Below, piece after piece: positions 12,750 to 24,100 of a DNA stretch of 64,000 nucleotides. Position 1 is the stretch's first letter. The number at the start of each line of letters is the position of its first letter. The notes beneath the pieces are model-generated. The model searched no databases. It was given only the letters and a program-made list of their open reading frames with translations, and was not told the DNA's origin. The translations under genes were made by a program, and so were the position numbers. The stretch comes from Dendrophyllia cribrosa. Taxonomy: Eukaryota; Cnidaria; Anthozoa; Scleractinia; Dendrophylliidae. The stretch is from positions 38,960,707-39,024,706 of the forward strand of contig JAJLRJ010000005.1 of the NCBI GenBank assembly GCA_024195265.1, in the 5' to 3' direction.

Positions 12750-12960
12750 GTTTCAAGTCAGTGTCATTTATGAAGTGGGCTGGGGGTCCTTTAGTTGTAG
12801 AACTTGAGGCTCTAGTGGGGTCCGAGTGCATGCCTTTTATATTGATTTTTGACGTCGGGAGGCTCGAAAGTGCTTTTTACATCATTCAATACAAGATATT
12901 TTCGAAAACAAAAGTGAAATTCAAAGATATTTTTTTCTTTTTAGCGACTATTGCACCCGC

Positions 12961-13035
12961 TTTCTGTTAATAGTTTATCAGAAAATTAAACTAACCCGAG
13001 CCTTGAATTGCGTTTATGATAAAGCCAATCATGCA
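12961..13035 (+). repeat. Partial direct copy of an arm segment
   Basis: ATCAGAAAATTAAACTAACC and the following bases to TTGAATTGCGTTTATGATAA repeat the segment at about 12478-12540 of the left arm with several substitutions. The loop therefore also contains an older, diverged arm fragment. Confidence 0.65.
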
Positions 13036-13319
13036 CTGCATTGTTGTAAATAAATTCCTGCACAGCAAAAGTAGAGAAAAAAATCGTTCACAGCGAGCGA
13101 AAGAAAAGTATGGAATAATCTCGAAAAAAATTATTGCACAGCCTCAAGGCGGAAAAAGAAATCATGCATCACACAAGGCTTCTTCAATCTTCTTACAAGA
13201 AAAAATAAAACTGTAAAAGTGGTTAGCAATCTTGCATTACATTGGCCCTTCATTTTCTAGCTTACAAAGGCAACTATCCTCAAATTCTTCAAGGAGGGCC
13301 ATCGATGCCGCTTTTCTCT

Positions 13320-13500
13320 TCACTGCCGGGCACGGGCACAACGCATTTCTTTTGTGACTACATCCGGGTCGACCTCCTGTCTGTGGATTGACCAATAGTA
13401 AATTTAGCCTCCAGGTAGGCTTTCTGCTTTTCATTGAATTGGTAGCAAGGGCTGTTCCATTTCCTTTAGCGCCCAGCCCACCTTGAGGCTTTGGCCTTTG
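13320..13500 (-). pseudogene. Frameshifted remnant of a repetitive anthozoan ORF
   Basis: Read on the minus strand, one frame gives FNEKQKAYLEAKFTIGQST and, after a one-base shift, another gives VDPDVVTKEMRCARARQ followed by a stop. Together these match a motif I remember from many uncharacterised predicted proteins of corals and anemones (a QK.YL..KF..G...G.K.DP..VA..MR.AR pattern). The copy is broken by at least one frameshift and a stop, and it sits in the loop of the foldback element, so it is a dead fragment. The family link is from memory. Confidence 0.45.
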
Positions 13501-13671
13501 TTTGAGCTGCTAACTGAGCTTGAGACTTGCAAAGAAAGGGAGAAGTGCAACGCTTTCGCTGAGGAGGGTGGCGTACTGTTATTTGGCCAGGTTCATTAGG
13601 GTGTGCCTCTCCGGTGACCTGGAGCAGGCTTCTAATGACAGATGGTGTTCCAGAGCGGACGGCCGTTGAAA

Positions 13672-13703
13672 CATTCATTCATTCATTCATTCATTCATTC
13701 TTT
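13672..13703 (+). repeat. (CATT)n microsatellite with retroposon-like tail
   Basis: About seven tandem CATT units are followed by TTTATTTGCCATATATACAA. On the minus strand this reads as an AATAAA-containing end followed by (AATG)n, like the 3' end of a non-LTR element. Confidence 0.75.
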
Positions 13704-13812
13704 ATTTGCCATATATACAACATGTTACAGAGCAAGATGAAAATAATAAAGGATTAGAGAAAAAAGTGAATGGCGAGGAGACCTGAAAGAAACCACGAGC
13801 CCCCGGGAGGTA

Positions 13813-13928
13813 CTAGCCTGCGAGCAAGGCTCTCGGGCTTAGGGGTTGGGGAGAAGGGGTACGGGGGGCCTCCTCCCCTCCCAAACCGCGAGCCTGGTCC
13901 CGACCCCGAGAGCTTGCTCGCAGGCTAG
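13813..13928. repeat. Hairpin element
   Basis: CTAGCCTGCGAGCAAGGCTC at the left is mirrored by CCGAGAGCTTGCTCGCAGGC at the right around a G/C-rich loop of about 70 bp. It looks like a short MITE; a related GCTCGCAAGCT motif recurs near 59990-60030. Confidence 0.6.
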
Positions 13929-14560
13929 GGGGGTACTCGGATATGTTTTGGATGGGTATGTGCCGTCCGGGTCTCCAAATTTAGACCCCGTTTTAGAAAG
14001 AATTTGCACTCAAAATGTTACCCCATTCTAAAAATAGGTCAATTTTCAACACTCTAATTCTAGAAAAATGATACGGAAATGATATGCCATCTCGGATGGC
14101 AGAGATCCCTGATTGTCCACGGCCTTGTGGACGTTGAAAGTCAGATTCTGGTCAGGAGTACTAGTGGGCGTATAACTAGACAATCCCAAGGTCAACACCA
14201 CTTCTGGAATATCCTGCGCAGTATTCGATTTAGATTTCGTAGAAATTGCGTAACTTTCAATAGCCCATTTTTTTTTAAAAAGTTATTTCTTTGTTTGTTC
14301 GACTTATACATCAAAATACGACAATTCTGCTTCTACACAAATAAGCAACATAATTGCTTTGATTTCAAACAGAAGATAAAGTCGCGATCTACAATTTCTT
14401 GATTCATCATCTTATGAAGCTTTCGTGCGTTCGAAATATTATACCTCGTTCTAGGATGTCTCTAAAATGGATACCCGTTCGTTCTAGGCCAGGAGTCCCA
14501 AAATTACGACCCCGTTAGGCGGCACATACCCGTATAGGTATTTTTGGGAAGAACCCCACT
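13929..14560. mobile_element. MITE with long imperfect terminal inverted repeats
   Basis: The left end (GGGGGTACTCGGATATGTTT, then GGATGGGTATGTGCCG, then TTTAGACCCCGTT) is the imperfect mirror of the right end (GACCCCGTTAGGCGGCACAT, then ACCCGTATAGG, TTTTTGGGAAGAACCCC). Internal sequence is AT-rich and non-coding. It abuts the hairpin at 13813-13928 and is nested in the loop of the foldback element. I recall similar repeats from coral genomes. Confidence 0.6.
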
Positions 14561-14574
14561 CCCCCCCCCCCCCC
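14561..14574 (+). repeat. Poly-C tract
   Basis: Run of 14 C at the end of the MITE at 13929-14560. Confidence 0.85.
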
Positions 14575-14837
14575 TTCCCGGGATGCAGCCTTTCTGTGGG
14601 CATGAAAATACATTGGATGTTGGACGTTCAGGACTGTTTTCCTTGTCATCGGACGTGTGTGTTGAGACTGTAACTTGCGGTGGAGATGTCACAGAAGCAG
14701 CTTTAAACCCACCAGCCGAAAACAAAACTGACAGCCAGTTGTAGCTCACATCTGTAATAGTATCACGATTCTCAGATACTTTTGCTTGCTTTTGAGACGT
14801 CCATATAAAGTCGTATTGACGTCTCAAAAATCTAGAC

Positions 14838-15016
14838 AAAACTAATTTCGATTTTGGGCGCGCGTCAATACTGCATTATATTGACGGCGTTGGAAGAAAA
14901 TATATTCCGTACTGGGCTCCGTCGCTTCGCGACTCCGCCTCTGATACGGAATATATTTTCTCCCAACTAGCCGTCAATATAATGCAGTGTTGACACCTCA
15001 AAATCGAAATTAGTTT
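14838..15016. mobile_element. Near-perfect hairpin (foldback MITE) of 179 bp
   Basis: AAACTAATTTCGATTTTG pairs with CAAAATCGAAATTAGTTT at the far end. CTGCATTATATTGACGGC pairs with GCCGTCAATATAATGCAG, and GAAAATATATTCCGTA pairs with TACGGAATATATTTTC. The central loop contains a second small CG-rich palindrome (GTCGCTTCGCGAC). Non-coding; predicted to extrude as a long hairpin. Confidence 0.75.
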
Positions 15017-15106
15017 ATAAGAGTATTGAAAACATAACTTCGTAGCAGAATAAAGGCGGTGTGTTATCGCAAAAGAGCCGGCAAGGGGCGTAGTGAAAGG
15101 GTGACA

Positions 15107-15132
15107 CCCCCCCCCCCCCCCCCCCCCCCCCC
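15107..15132 (+). repeat. Poly-C tract
   Basis: Run of about 26 C just outside the inner end of the right arm of the foldback element. Confidence 0.85.
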
Positions 15133-15275
15133 ATCCCTCATAAATGACCTGTATATTTATCTACCAAATATATCCAGAAATATACCTGAAAGACGATTTG
15201 AACATTAATTAAAATTGTACCAAAATGAAGGAAACAGACTTTATACATTTCCAAAAACGGACGTTACTCCTGTTT

Positions 15276-16326
15276 CTTTTCCACGGCAATGTTCTTTCCT
15301 TGACCGATACCATAAGCACGCAGCAAATTCCAGTGTGCTACACGTCACGCAATCTCTTTGCAACACATTGTGGGAAACTTTCGAACTGTCATTTAGCGAC
15401 ATTTGGAGTAAATAATGCTATGATATGATCTACAAGGCTCAGATATTCCAAACACAGCAATATAATGGATCGGAGTGCAGGATTGTCTTTATTATAAACG
15501 CAATTCAAGGTTCGGGTCAGTTTAATTTTCTGATGAAAAAGCGGGTAAGTGTTGATCGCTGTTATTTGTAAGGTCGCACAACATGATGTTTGTGTCTCTA
15601 CTCCGTATCCCAACAAACTGCTTAAAAGATATCATTTTAAGTTAGCAAAGGATAGATAAAGTTCTTCTGAAGTCCTTACGATTCTGAAAAGGCGCTATCT
15701 CAAAGGAACTATTTTTTGCGATAAACATTTTGTGCGTAGTGTCGGCGTTCAGGTTCGTGTCACAAGTTCTCCTGGTGTCAAACTACCCTTCACATTTTGG
15801 TCTCTCGACGGGGCACTTTTAAAGTGCCGCCAGAAATATTTCACCACAGTAAACAACAGAAGGTGTGCTTCAAGACTGTCTTAATTTTGTTTTCAAACTC
15901 AACGTACCAATTGGGTTTCCACGGCGTTGAAATTGGTTGAAATTTGCTAATTTTTAAAATGGAAGAAATCATGTTTCTTCTAACGGCCGAAATATTCTTA
16001 TTTCAACTGCTAATCCAAAGTAAATAACAGTAGTGGGAAGAACAAGAGCGTGTTTATGTTGTGGCCACATTTTATTTATGTATGGCATCGCGTTTTTCTG
16101 TACGAGCGAGATAAAAATGTGTAATTTTTCGTCAGTTTCACAACTGAAAGGCCGCCGATTTGCCGTTTTTCAAACTTTGCCCGTTTTCGAAAAAAATAAA
16201 ACGCCGTTACAATTTTTAATGTTATTTTTGAAAATACTTCACTATAGAGATTATTTGGGCAAAATATGAAGAAATCCGAAATTTTGTGACTGACGCCCGA
16301 TTTTCGAAAATTTCAGACATTGGCTC
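15276..16326 (-). repeat. Right inverted arm of the foldback element
   Basis: Mirror of 11684-12749. The outer end reads GACATTGGCTC then TTAA. The open frames here repeat those of the left arm on the opposite strand and have no recognisable domain. Confidence 0.8.
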
Positions 16327-16614
16327 TTAAATTACTTGCGGTTTCCAGTTATTTGAGTAAACGCGTGGATCGCGGAAACACTTACATACTTCAGAACCTC
16401 TTAACACTGACGTCATTAAGTGTTGTAACCTGTCGCATGTAGTGTCCGATAACCCGGGCCTAGAGGGGAACAGGAGTGGGGGGGGAGGGGGGAAGCACCC
16501 TTGAATTCATAGTGCAAACCCCTTGAGATCCAAAATTATGGTATATATATTTTTTCAGTCGTAAATCTTGAAACGTCAACTGGAAGTTAACTTTAACCAA
16601 GCACGTTCAACAGT

Positions 16615-16975
16615 TTTCGTTTGAATGGTCATCCTGAATTTCCTGTAAACTTGAAAGTTGTACTTGCACATCACCACAGCAAAGTACTGCTCAGTGGCTT
16701 TTATTTGAATGGTGACACTAGGATTTCATCCACAGACTCAAAAGGTTAAAACCACCTTGTACAGAGTAATAAACGGTACCACAGAAAAGGCGGTCGGGAG
16801 CGATGAGAGGCGGCTGCAGTCGCAGGCTAGAAAGTACTGCTCAATAGCTTTCATTTGAATGGCCATACTTTGGGATTTCAACCACAGGCTAAAAAGGTAG
16901 AACCACCTTTTATAGCATAATGAACAGCACCACAGGAAAGTACTGCTCAATAGCGGCTTTCAGTGGAATGATCAC
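16615..16975 (+). repeat. Family A repeat array, three units
   Basis: Forward copies with landmarks AAGTACTGCTCAATAGCTTT, CATTTGAATGG, and ACCACCTTGTACAGAGTAAT. One unit carries a G-rich insertion (AGGCGGTCGGGAGCGATGAG, about 16786-16830). The 70-codon frame at 16738-16950 is repeat sequence. Confidence 0.75.
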
Positions 16976-18042
16976 AAAGGCCTAAGGGCAAGTGAGGGGT
17001 TGATACGATGGGAAACACAAGACACAATTGAGTAAGTCTTGGAAATGGTTTATTATTGATCCGATTTAACAGAAGTGGTTTCTCTTTTTTTTCCTTTAAT
17101 TCTCTTTCGTTTTTTGTTCCTTTCGGTGATCAAGTGAGCATTGTATATATTAGGACTTTGTGAATAATTATCGCAAAGGGTAATAAATTAACAATGAAAG
17201 AGCAACTGCATAATTTACATCTTAAGCTGAAGATTGAGTTTATCATCTTACAAAAAAAAATACTAAAATACTAAAAAAAGTTTAAAAATGGAGTAAAAAA
17301 TAGCCGACAAAGCCAACATTTAAAGGCGTAAAAAATAAATCTTAACTTGGCTCTTGGAATCTCGGGTAAACTTGCCACAATGTGATAAATAAAGCCTTTT
17401 TTTCGTGAAACATTTTTTGGTCATATAATTACCTACCAAATTTTATTAAACGCTGCTATAAAGTTTTCGAATTCCCTTATAAAATTCTCATGTGACAACA
17501 ACTTGTATGATTCGACGTGAATACACGAGTGAATTGCGTATGTAGACTTTCTTAAATACTCTGTACATCTTTTTAAAATTATATTCTCTCAGAGAACAAG
17601 TGCAGTTGTCACAAGTTTGAAGACCATGGGCGGCTGGTCCAGTTTGGTTCCACAACAAAATTCTTGTTTAACAGTCGAGTTAGAACGACGCTTCAGCCGT
17701 TTACTTTTTGTCCTTTTTTTCTGTTAACTCCTGGCAATCATAACTTGGTATTCCACTGCATTTTGCCGTAGAATAAATGACCATATATAGCAATTTCAAC
17801 AAGCAATCCGAGCAGACGTATGCGCCTTTTCCCGCGTTTGGCACCGGTTGCATGTTTGGCATGAAGTTCTGATCCGTCCATTTCATCACTTGTCCATTTC
17901 ATCACTTTCATCACTTGGCTGTTTTTGATTGGCCAGATGTGATTACTCTGGCTTTGTTTTCAGCAAAGTCATAAGAGGGGTCCTCTTGAATTGCATTCAC
18001 AATCGTAGATTCCTGTGTCACGTGACACATCCAGTGACCTCG
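16976..18042 (-). other. Downstream (3') flank of the RhoGAP-START gene
   Basis: This region follows the stop codon at 18043-18045 and probably holds the 3' UTR. On the minus strand an AATAAA is visible near 17049-17055, so a UTR of up to about 1 kb is possible. A 62-codon minus-strand frame at 17701-17889 lies in this UTR; it has no recognised domain and I do not call it a gene. A fragment of the dispersed 'GATTGGCCAGA' repeat (family C) occurs near 17925-17965. Confidence 0.4.
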
Positions 18043-18157
18043 TTATACATTTGTCTCCAGCCCATCTGACCCGCACTGAAATGTGTCCCTTACTTTGGCT
18101 ACAGATGAAGCTAAAAATGGCCCGATTGCTTTGCTGTAGTATTCTGGCGTTCTGCCC
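18043..18157 (-). CDS. RhoGAP-START gene, exon 18 (START C-terminus and stop)
   Basis: Reads GRTPEYYSKAIGPFLASSVA and ends KVRDTF, then an 11-residue tail and TAA. It matches the last helix of the DLC-family START domain (human: GHMPEWY...VVKIRDSF). The terminal helix closes over the lipid pocket in START domains. Confidence 0.93.
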
Positions 18158-21100
18158 CTAATCAAACAAAAAATAACAAGTTAATATCGAATTTCCCGAT
18201 ATTTTAGTTTCTTGTTTAGTTTCTAGTTTAGTTTCTTGCAACAGATTCTCCTATCACTAACTTTATTGGCATCAGTGCACACGGGCCTATTTTTGACCAC
18301 TGTGAATACATCCACCATTCATGATTCATCGCTCCCGGGGCCAGCCACTAGGGGCATTCGCACAAGAGGCCCTCCCGCGCGAACGCCCATAGCGGAAGGA
18401 CGTGGGACACAAAAGACGGAAACAAGGTGTTCTTCCAGTTAGTTTAAGGTATCCGGGTCAAGTTTTAAGTGTTTTTGTTTATAATCCTCTTTTTATCATC
18501 CAAAGAAAGCGTCTTTCGAAATAATGCACCAATCAATCGGAAGAATCCTTAAAAGGGCGTAAAAATGTATCAGTTCAGCCGATAGAACACGGTTCGGAAG
18601 CTTTCCTAACGGTGCGAATGCATGTTATACATTTGAGTGGCATGGATGAATGGAGTTCAGCAGTTTAGGTCTTTCCTTGGTTGAAGTAACAGTGTCCTCC
18701 CAGCTAAAGCTTACACGGCCAGTGTTAAAATTGATTAAAACGAAGCACAAGTTTTTTGGCACCTGAATTTTTGCACATATCGATATGCAAAGTTGTCGGA
18801 AACTTGGAAGCGCGTGGGCTACATGATAAGTTTGGACTTGGCGGAACTTGCGATCTGAGAGATAATCGGCAATCGGCTCTCTTTTCCATCAAAAGATGAA
18901 AGCTAAGTAGTTGTTCCCGTCTTATTCAAAGTACGATCTTGTGAAACGGCATGGGTGAACAGTTATCAATAGGCTGTGTCACTTATCTTTGGGAATCGGA
19001 TCCGGAGTAATAAAGACGCCGCCTCTTTTGTACAAAAATCAAAGATTCACCGTCGTGTGGAACTGTGTTTGGCGATCCGCAGCGATAAGAGATTCAAGAA
19101 TTTGTTTGTTCCATGAAAAAGAAGTTGTTTGATTATAAATAGTTCGTGCCAGCTGTTTTTTTTAAATGGAGCAAGCATGGGCTTTTTCAAGATTTATTCA
19201 AACATTTCTAACGGTGTAAGGCATCTTTGATTTGGGCATTTACTCCTAAAGTTTTCACTTGCTATTTATCTGAGGAAGATTAAACAATTTATAAAACGTC
19301 TAATACGTTGCCATAGTCCTTACCTCTGATCCACGCGGCTGATATGTGTAAGTCGCGATTTGCCGTTCTCCAGGGGCTCCACAAGGTACCTTGCCGCGAG
19401 TACAATAGCAGGCACGCCATTAGAAGGAGGGGCTTTGGGGTGATTGATAGATGTGGACACTAGAGCACAGACACCACGATCGAGGTCCGTCCACGATCTA
19501 AGAAGGCAAATAAGATAGGTTAACAAAATGAAGAGCTTATGTAAAGGAAACTGTTATATAGGGACTACATAAGAGAAAATAAGTGCGCTGCTAAAATTAG
19601 GCCTCGTCGCAGATTATCCCGCAGCCTCCAACATGTCCAATCCTGAGCATTCCTCTCCCAGGTTGCCCCATCAACAACCGTTTACAGTATCATTCCTGCA
19701 ACTCGTTAGAGGGCGTTCCCTAGTTTATGTTGAAGATGTGGAACGCCACTGATCTGGTGCTTTCTCGGTCCATCGAAATAAAAAATACTCCAAATAAACG
19801 TAGCCCTAGTGTTTATATGTAATAAATAGCAGTTGTAGTTTTTGGCAATACAACCATAACACGATTTCGTACATTCTTGGAACGACGGTAGTGGCGGACA
19901 AAATCATTTTCTCACGGTTGACCTTGGAGTAAAGAAGGAGGAAGTAGGCCCATGCTGAGGAAGTTATTAAAAACAGTTTCATTCCATTTGCATTTAAAAG
20001 CATTCCAACGATAGCCTCCAGTAGAAGCTATTGGTGGTGGCATCGATAAGTTATAAATAGGTTTTAAATAGGCTTTGTGGAAGCAACGAGGTTGATTTCC
20101 TTTTTTCAACACTTAAAGTCTATCGCTCTGTCAGTGCTCCACTTTCGTATAGCAACATGGCTGACATAAAAATGGGAAACCAAGTAAACCGTGGGAATGA
20201 GATTGTCTTTCACATTCACAGTCAATAATTATGGCATGTAATTTAATTCTAACTTCGGAGTCTGTGTGACCATTCAAATGAAAGCTATTGAGCAGTCTTT
20301 GGTTCTGATTATTATGCTGTGCAAGGTGGTTCTAACTTCTGATTATGTGGATGAAATCTTAAAGTGTGACCATTCAAACATGATTCAAATGACAGTTACT
20401 GAGTAGCTCTTCTTATCAGGTGCTGTTAGCTTTACAATGTCACAGCAGCGGGAATTTGAACCTAGGGCACTCTCAGGTTAAAGTCAAAAAGGGTTTACGT
20501 TTTACCTTAACACCACGTGACGTCGTTTCGGTTGAAGGATCATGGACTTGGTCGTGTAAAAGAAAACGTCGGTGTGATCATCAATCTTCTCGATCATGTC
20601 CCACGATTCCAAGTCTTCATCCCAGAGATGTCTGAAAAAAGACGCCACCGTTGTATTGGTCAGCAAGTACAGATAACAAAAAGGGTCCACTAAACTGGCC
20701 TGCATGTTCTGTTTAAACCGAACCTTGAGATAATTTTAGTAAAACACAGCGTGGATGTCGACATGACAATCTGGTAAGTACCCTGGGTGTGACACAGTGT
20801 GACCCCAGCTACGCCACAGCCGATGCAGCAACATATTTATTCCTTCCATAAGTACACAAGCGTACAAGTGACTAGATTTCTTACTTTGCTATGCTCACTT
20901 TTTCTGATGGGTTATGGTCATTTGGCGAGTACTGTTCTTTAAAGGAGCTATATCATGGTGATTGTGAGGTTTTGGGGTCAAAATTGCCCCAAATTAAAAC
21001 TAAGTACCTTTGTCTTACACGAAATGCAAGTGAAATTTCTAAGAGAAAATAACCCATTTCCAAGACAGAAGCGATAAACTTTAAAAAAAATTAGCCCAAT

Positions 21101-24100
21101 TTTTTCAAGATGCAATCCACTTCAATCCTGGCCATCTGCAGCCCAAGACACTTATTTTTACTCTTAGAGCACTAGTGGAATATTTTTAAACAAAACGGGG
21201 CTCTTATTTTTGGTTTTTCACTGATAATTTATAAAGATGTCTTTTGGCTTTTTAAAGTAACATTGAAAATGGTGACAAGCTGTCATTGTTGAGTTTTCAG
21301 TTAGCTAAATATGCCTTTAGTTTTTTTTACCTTTCGTAAAGAATTCTTCTAATGACATCTTCAGGGTCGGCGTTCACTTCCACAACGCATCTCCACAGTC
21401 TAAGAGGGTAGCCATCTTTGACCTTCTTGTACGATATCTCTACCGAGCTATCGTACCATGGTTGAGATACCCAGCCCTTGAATTTGTCTTTCGCTTCCTA
21501 CAGTGGAGATAAAGATATATGATAAATGATATATTTGTTATCTATTATCAACTGAGTATCGAAAGGAATTTCGCGATTTCTTTGAGTTTGCATTGCTAAA
21601 CTTGTGATTGGCTAACAACCCTCGCGCCACTTTTTCAACTAATCAGAAGTAAAACCAAAACCAACTATAACTTGTTCGTACGCGTTTCCCGCGCTTTTTG
21701 CGGGTTACAAATATTTGCTTCGAGCTCTGATTGGTTCATTTGTGTGTTGTGTTGTTGCATTTGTTATTCCTCTTTTGTACGGAAAGTTTCCAACCAATCA
21801 GCGAGCGAACAGCAGTCACGAACCAATCAGAAACAGTTGGACAAGCGGCGTGTTTTGGCTGGTTTTGGCGGGAAAGTCCCTGTTGAGGGCTTGGTTACAC
21901 AATCTTGAGAGCAAAGAAGAAACTCGCACATGTTTTCGCCGAATACAGTTTCGAACAGTTATACATTTTCCAAGCTTTTGCAGGGTTTTCGTACGTACCT
22001 TAAGCAGTCCAGCTATGCAGGACTCGATGTAAGTTTGATAGCCGCTGTCCGGACTAGATTTGGATTTTCCTAGCTGTTCTAAGGACACTGGTTCACCTTG
22101 TTCGATGTATGAAAATCGACTGTTCTTTACTGTGTCTTCGGGGATCTGGCAACAGAAAGAGAAACGATGAAGGATTGGAAAAAGTAAGCTTTTAATGACA
22201 AGCAATGCTACTTGTATTAAGATTTTTATTATTAACATGAAATTTGCTTCGAGTTTAACTTACCGAAAACAGTTTGTCAACTTCGGTTATCATTTGAGCG
22301 AGACATTCGTGGGCTGCCTGAAGGAGCAAGGAAAATATTCTCGGTGAGACCTGAATAAATTTCTGATTTCATTATGATATGGTTACGTTTTCAAGTCTGT
22401 TAAACGATAATCCTTACTTTCAATTACTTGGTGGCTTGGAACGATGATTGCTCCCAGAAAGATACACTTCACTGCAAAATCCACCATGTTTGCAAACAAA
22501 GCGAACGTGTGAATCGTTCCAGTGTGTGGCAAAACAGCTGGACTGCGAGTATGCTGGGAAGTGGTAAGCAAGGTCAGTGCCAAATTCCCTCCCGCCCACA
22601 CTGTCAGTCAGCAAGACAGTTGATGCAAGTAAGCAAGTAAAACTCGAGATATTTACATCCCTAAAACCAAGGTTTTGGAGTGTTTTCATTTAACACACAT
22701 ACCAAGTTATCAGTGAGCTCCTTGGAAGCTTTGTTCATGGGTGTTCTCTTTTGCCTTTTGGGAGAGGATGGATCTTCTTTGGTACCACACAAATGGAACA
22801 GCGATGGTGCAAAGCACACTCCAAGATTCTTCTCGTTCATCTAATAAAAAATATATATGTTGTAATGAATGGCAGTAGGTTTAGATGATAATAGAATTCC
22901 CTTGGTATCCCTTGATTGTCAACAACCTTTCAATGATAGTTTAATCGCTCTACAACAACCACCTTCGAACAAAAATGTCCAGATATTAAGGAGAGGTGGC
23001 TGTCGTGGGATAGGGACAAGAAAACAAGGCTGCAGTAGAGAAGTGGTTGTTGTGGACATGGCGTTAATTGCAGGAATGGCTCCGAGCGACACTTAGAAAA
23101 TTTTTCACCAATTATAGAATTTTTTTCCTATCAGAAAAAGAAAAATGCAATAAATCACCTAGAATCGAACCCGGAACCTCCTGCGTGCTAACATCCCTCC
23201 TTCACCACTAGACCACTGGGTTGATCCGGCAAACCCAACAAAAATTTAATTATAAAAGGTGACCCTATCCCTAAATCTAACCAAATCGCGAATCTAGCTT
23301 AGATCTAATAATCGCTTTGCCTAGGCCTAATTTTATTTGATAATAAAAGTCTACTTTCGTTCTAATCCAGGCACAAACAAAAAAAAAGAGAGAAGTGAAT
23401 GCTAATGAGGTCAGCGGTTTCCTTTCAAACGGCTCGGAGCCATTCCTGTATTTAACGGCTATTTTGTTGTGGGGAGGTGGCCATTAGTGGAGCTTTTGAT
23501 TGTACAATCTTAAACTATCAATAATCCCATACATTTCTTTTAACATATGTTTTGAAAATATATGTAAGGAAAGATAAAGATTTCAAGGTTGGTTTCCTTA
23601 TTCTTGCTACATGAGCAATGGGCAGTGCAGTAATGCAGAAATGTTACCTGGTTTGTTTCAGAGTTGGCAGCCACTTCATTTAGGAACAAAAGAAGTGTCT
23701 GAAGAGCTTCTCTATTTGGGTCAGGCATTAGGAGAATTGCTGCTTGCATTGCCTCCATTCTGGAATTGGCTGGGATACCTAAGGAGACATAGACATGACA
23801 ACAATGAGGACCTAATGTAAATACATGTAGGTGAGCACAAAGCATTTGTTTTAAATGGTACAGACACTTCTAAAAACAGATTATTTCAATGAACGCTGTA
23901 AATGGCCCATTGTTAATGGTTTGAACCCAGGAGTATATCAAGTTTCCCTCACTTAATCACTGACCAGGCACCAGTCTGGCTGTCTGTAAAAATAATTTTA
24001 CTGCTTTTAGGGTCTAATGTTATCTTATCTTTCATAATTATTACTGTCAACTGTGTCTGTCCATTTGTCTTGGTGTCATTACCCCTTGTTATCCTGCTCC

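Larger units (their letters stand above)
11684..16326. mobile_element. 4.6-kb foldback element with ~1.06-kb inverted arms and TTAA flanks
   Basis: Left arm 11684-12749 and right arm 15276-16326 are inverted copies of each other, nearly identical, with small differences such as TAGGGTC versus TAGCGCC near 12320 and 15700. Similarity stops abruptly at both outer ends, directly at TTAA (11680-11683 and 16327-16330), which fits a TTAA target-site duplication as made by piggyBac-type transposases. The outermost bases are GAGCCAATGTCTGAAATTTT. The 2.5-kb loop carries unrelated nested elements. No transposase frame is visible, so it appears non-autonomous. The repeated frames in the arms (11741-11932 with 16033-16269, and 12395-12970 with 15389-15616) have no known domain. 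Confidence 0.75.

Noticed and set aside
12395..12970. 191-codon plus-strand frame, the longest on the plus strand near the foldback element
   Set aside because: It runs across the inner edge of the foldback arm, its arm part is repeated in the other arm, and no domain is visible. A chance chimera.
17701..17889. 62-codon minus-strand frame with several cysteines downstream of the RhoGAP stop
   Set aside because: It lies where the 3' UTR of the RhoGAP gene should be, and has no signal peptide or recognised cysteine framework.
22869..23096. 75-codon plus-strand frame
   Set aside because: It reads through sequence resembling pogo-type MITE ends (GGTGGCTGTCGTGGGA, CTACAACAACCACC) in intron 11-12 and has no protein features.
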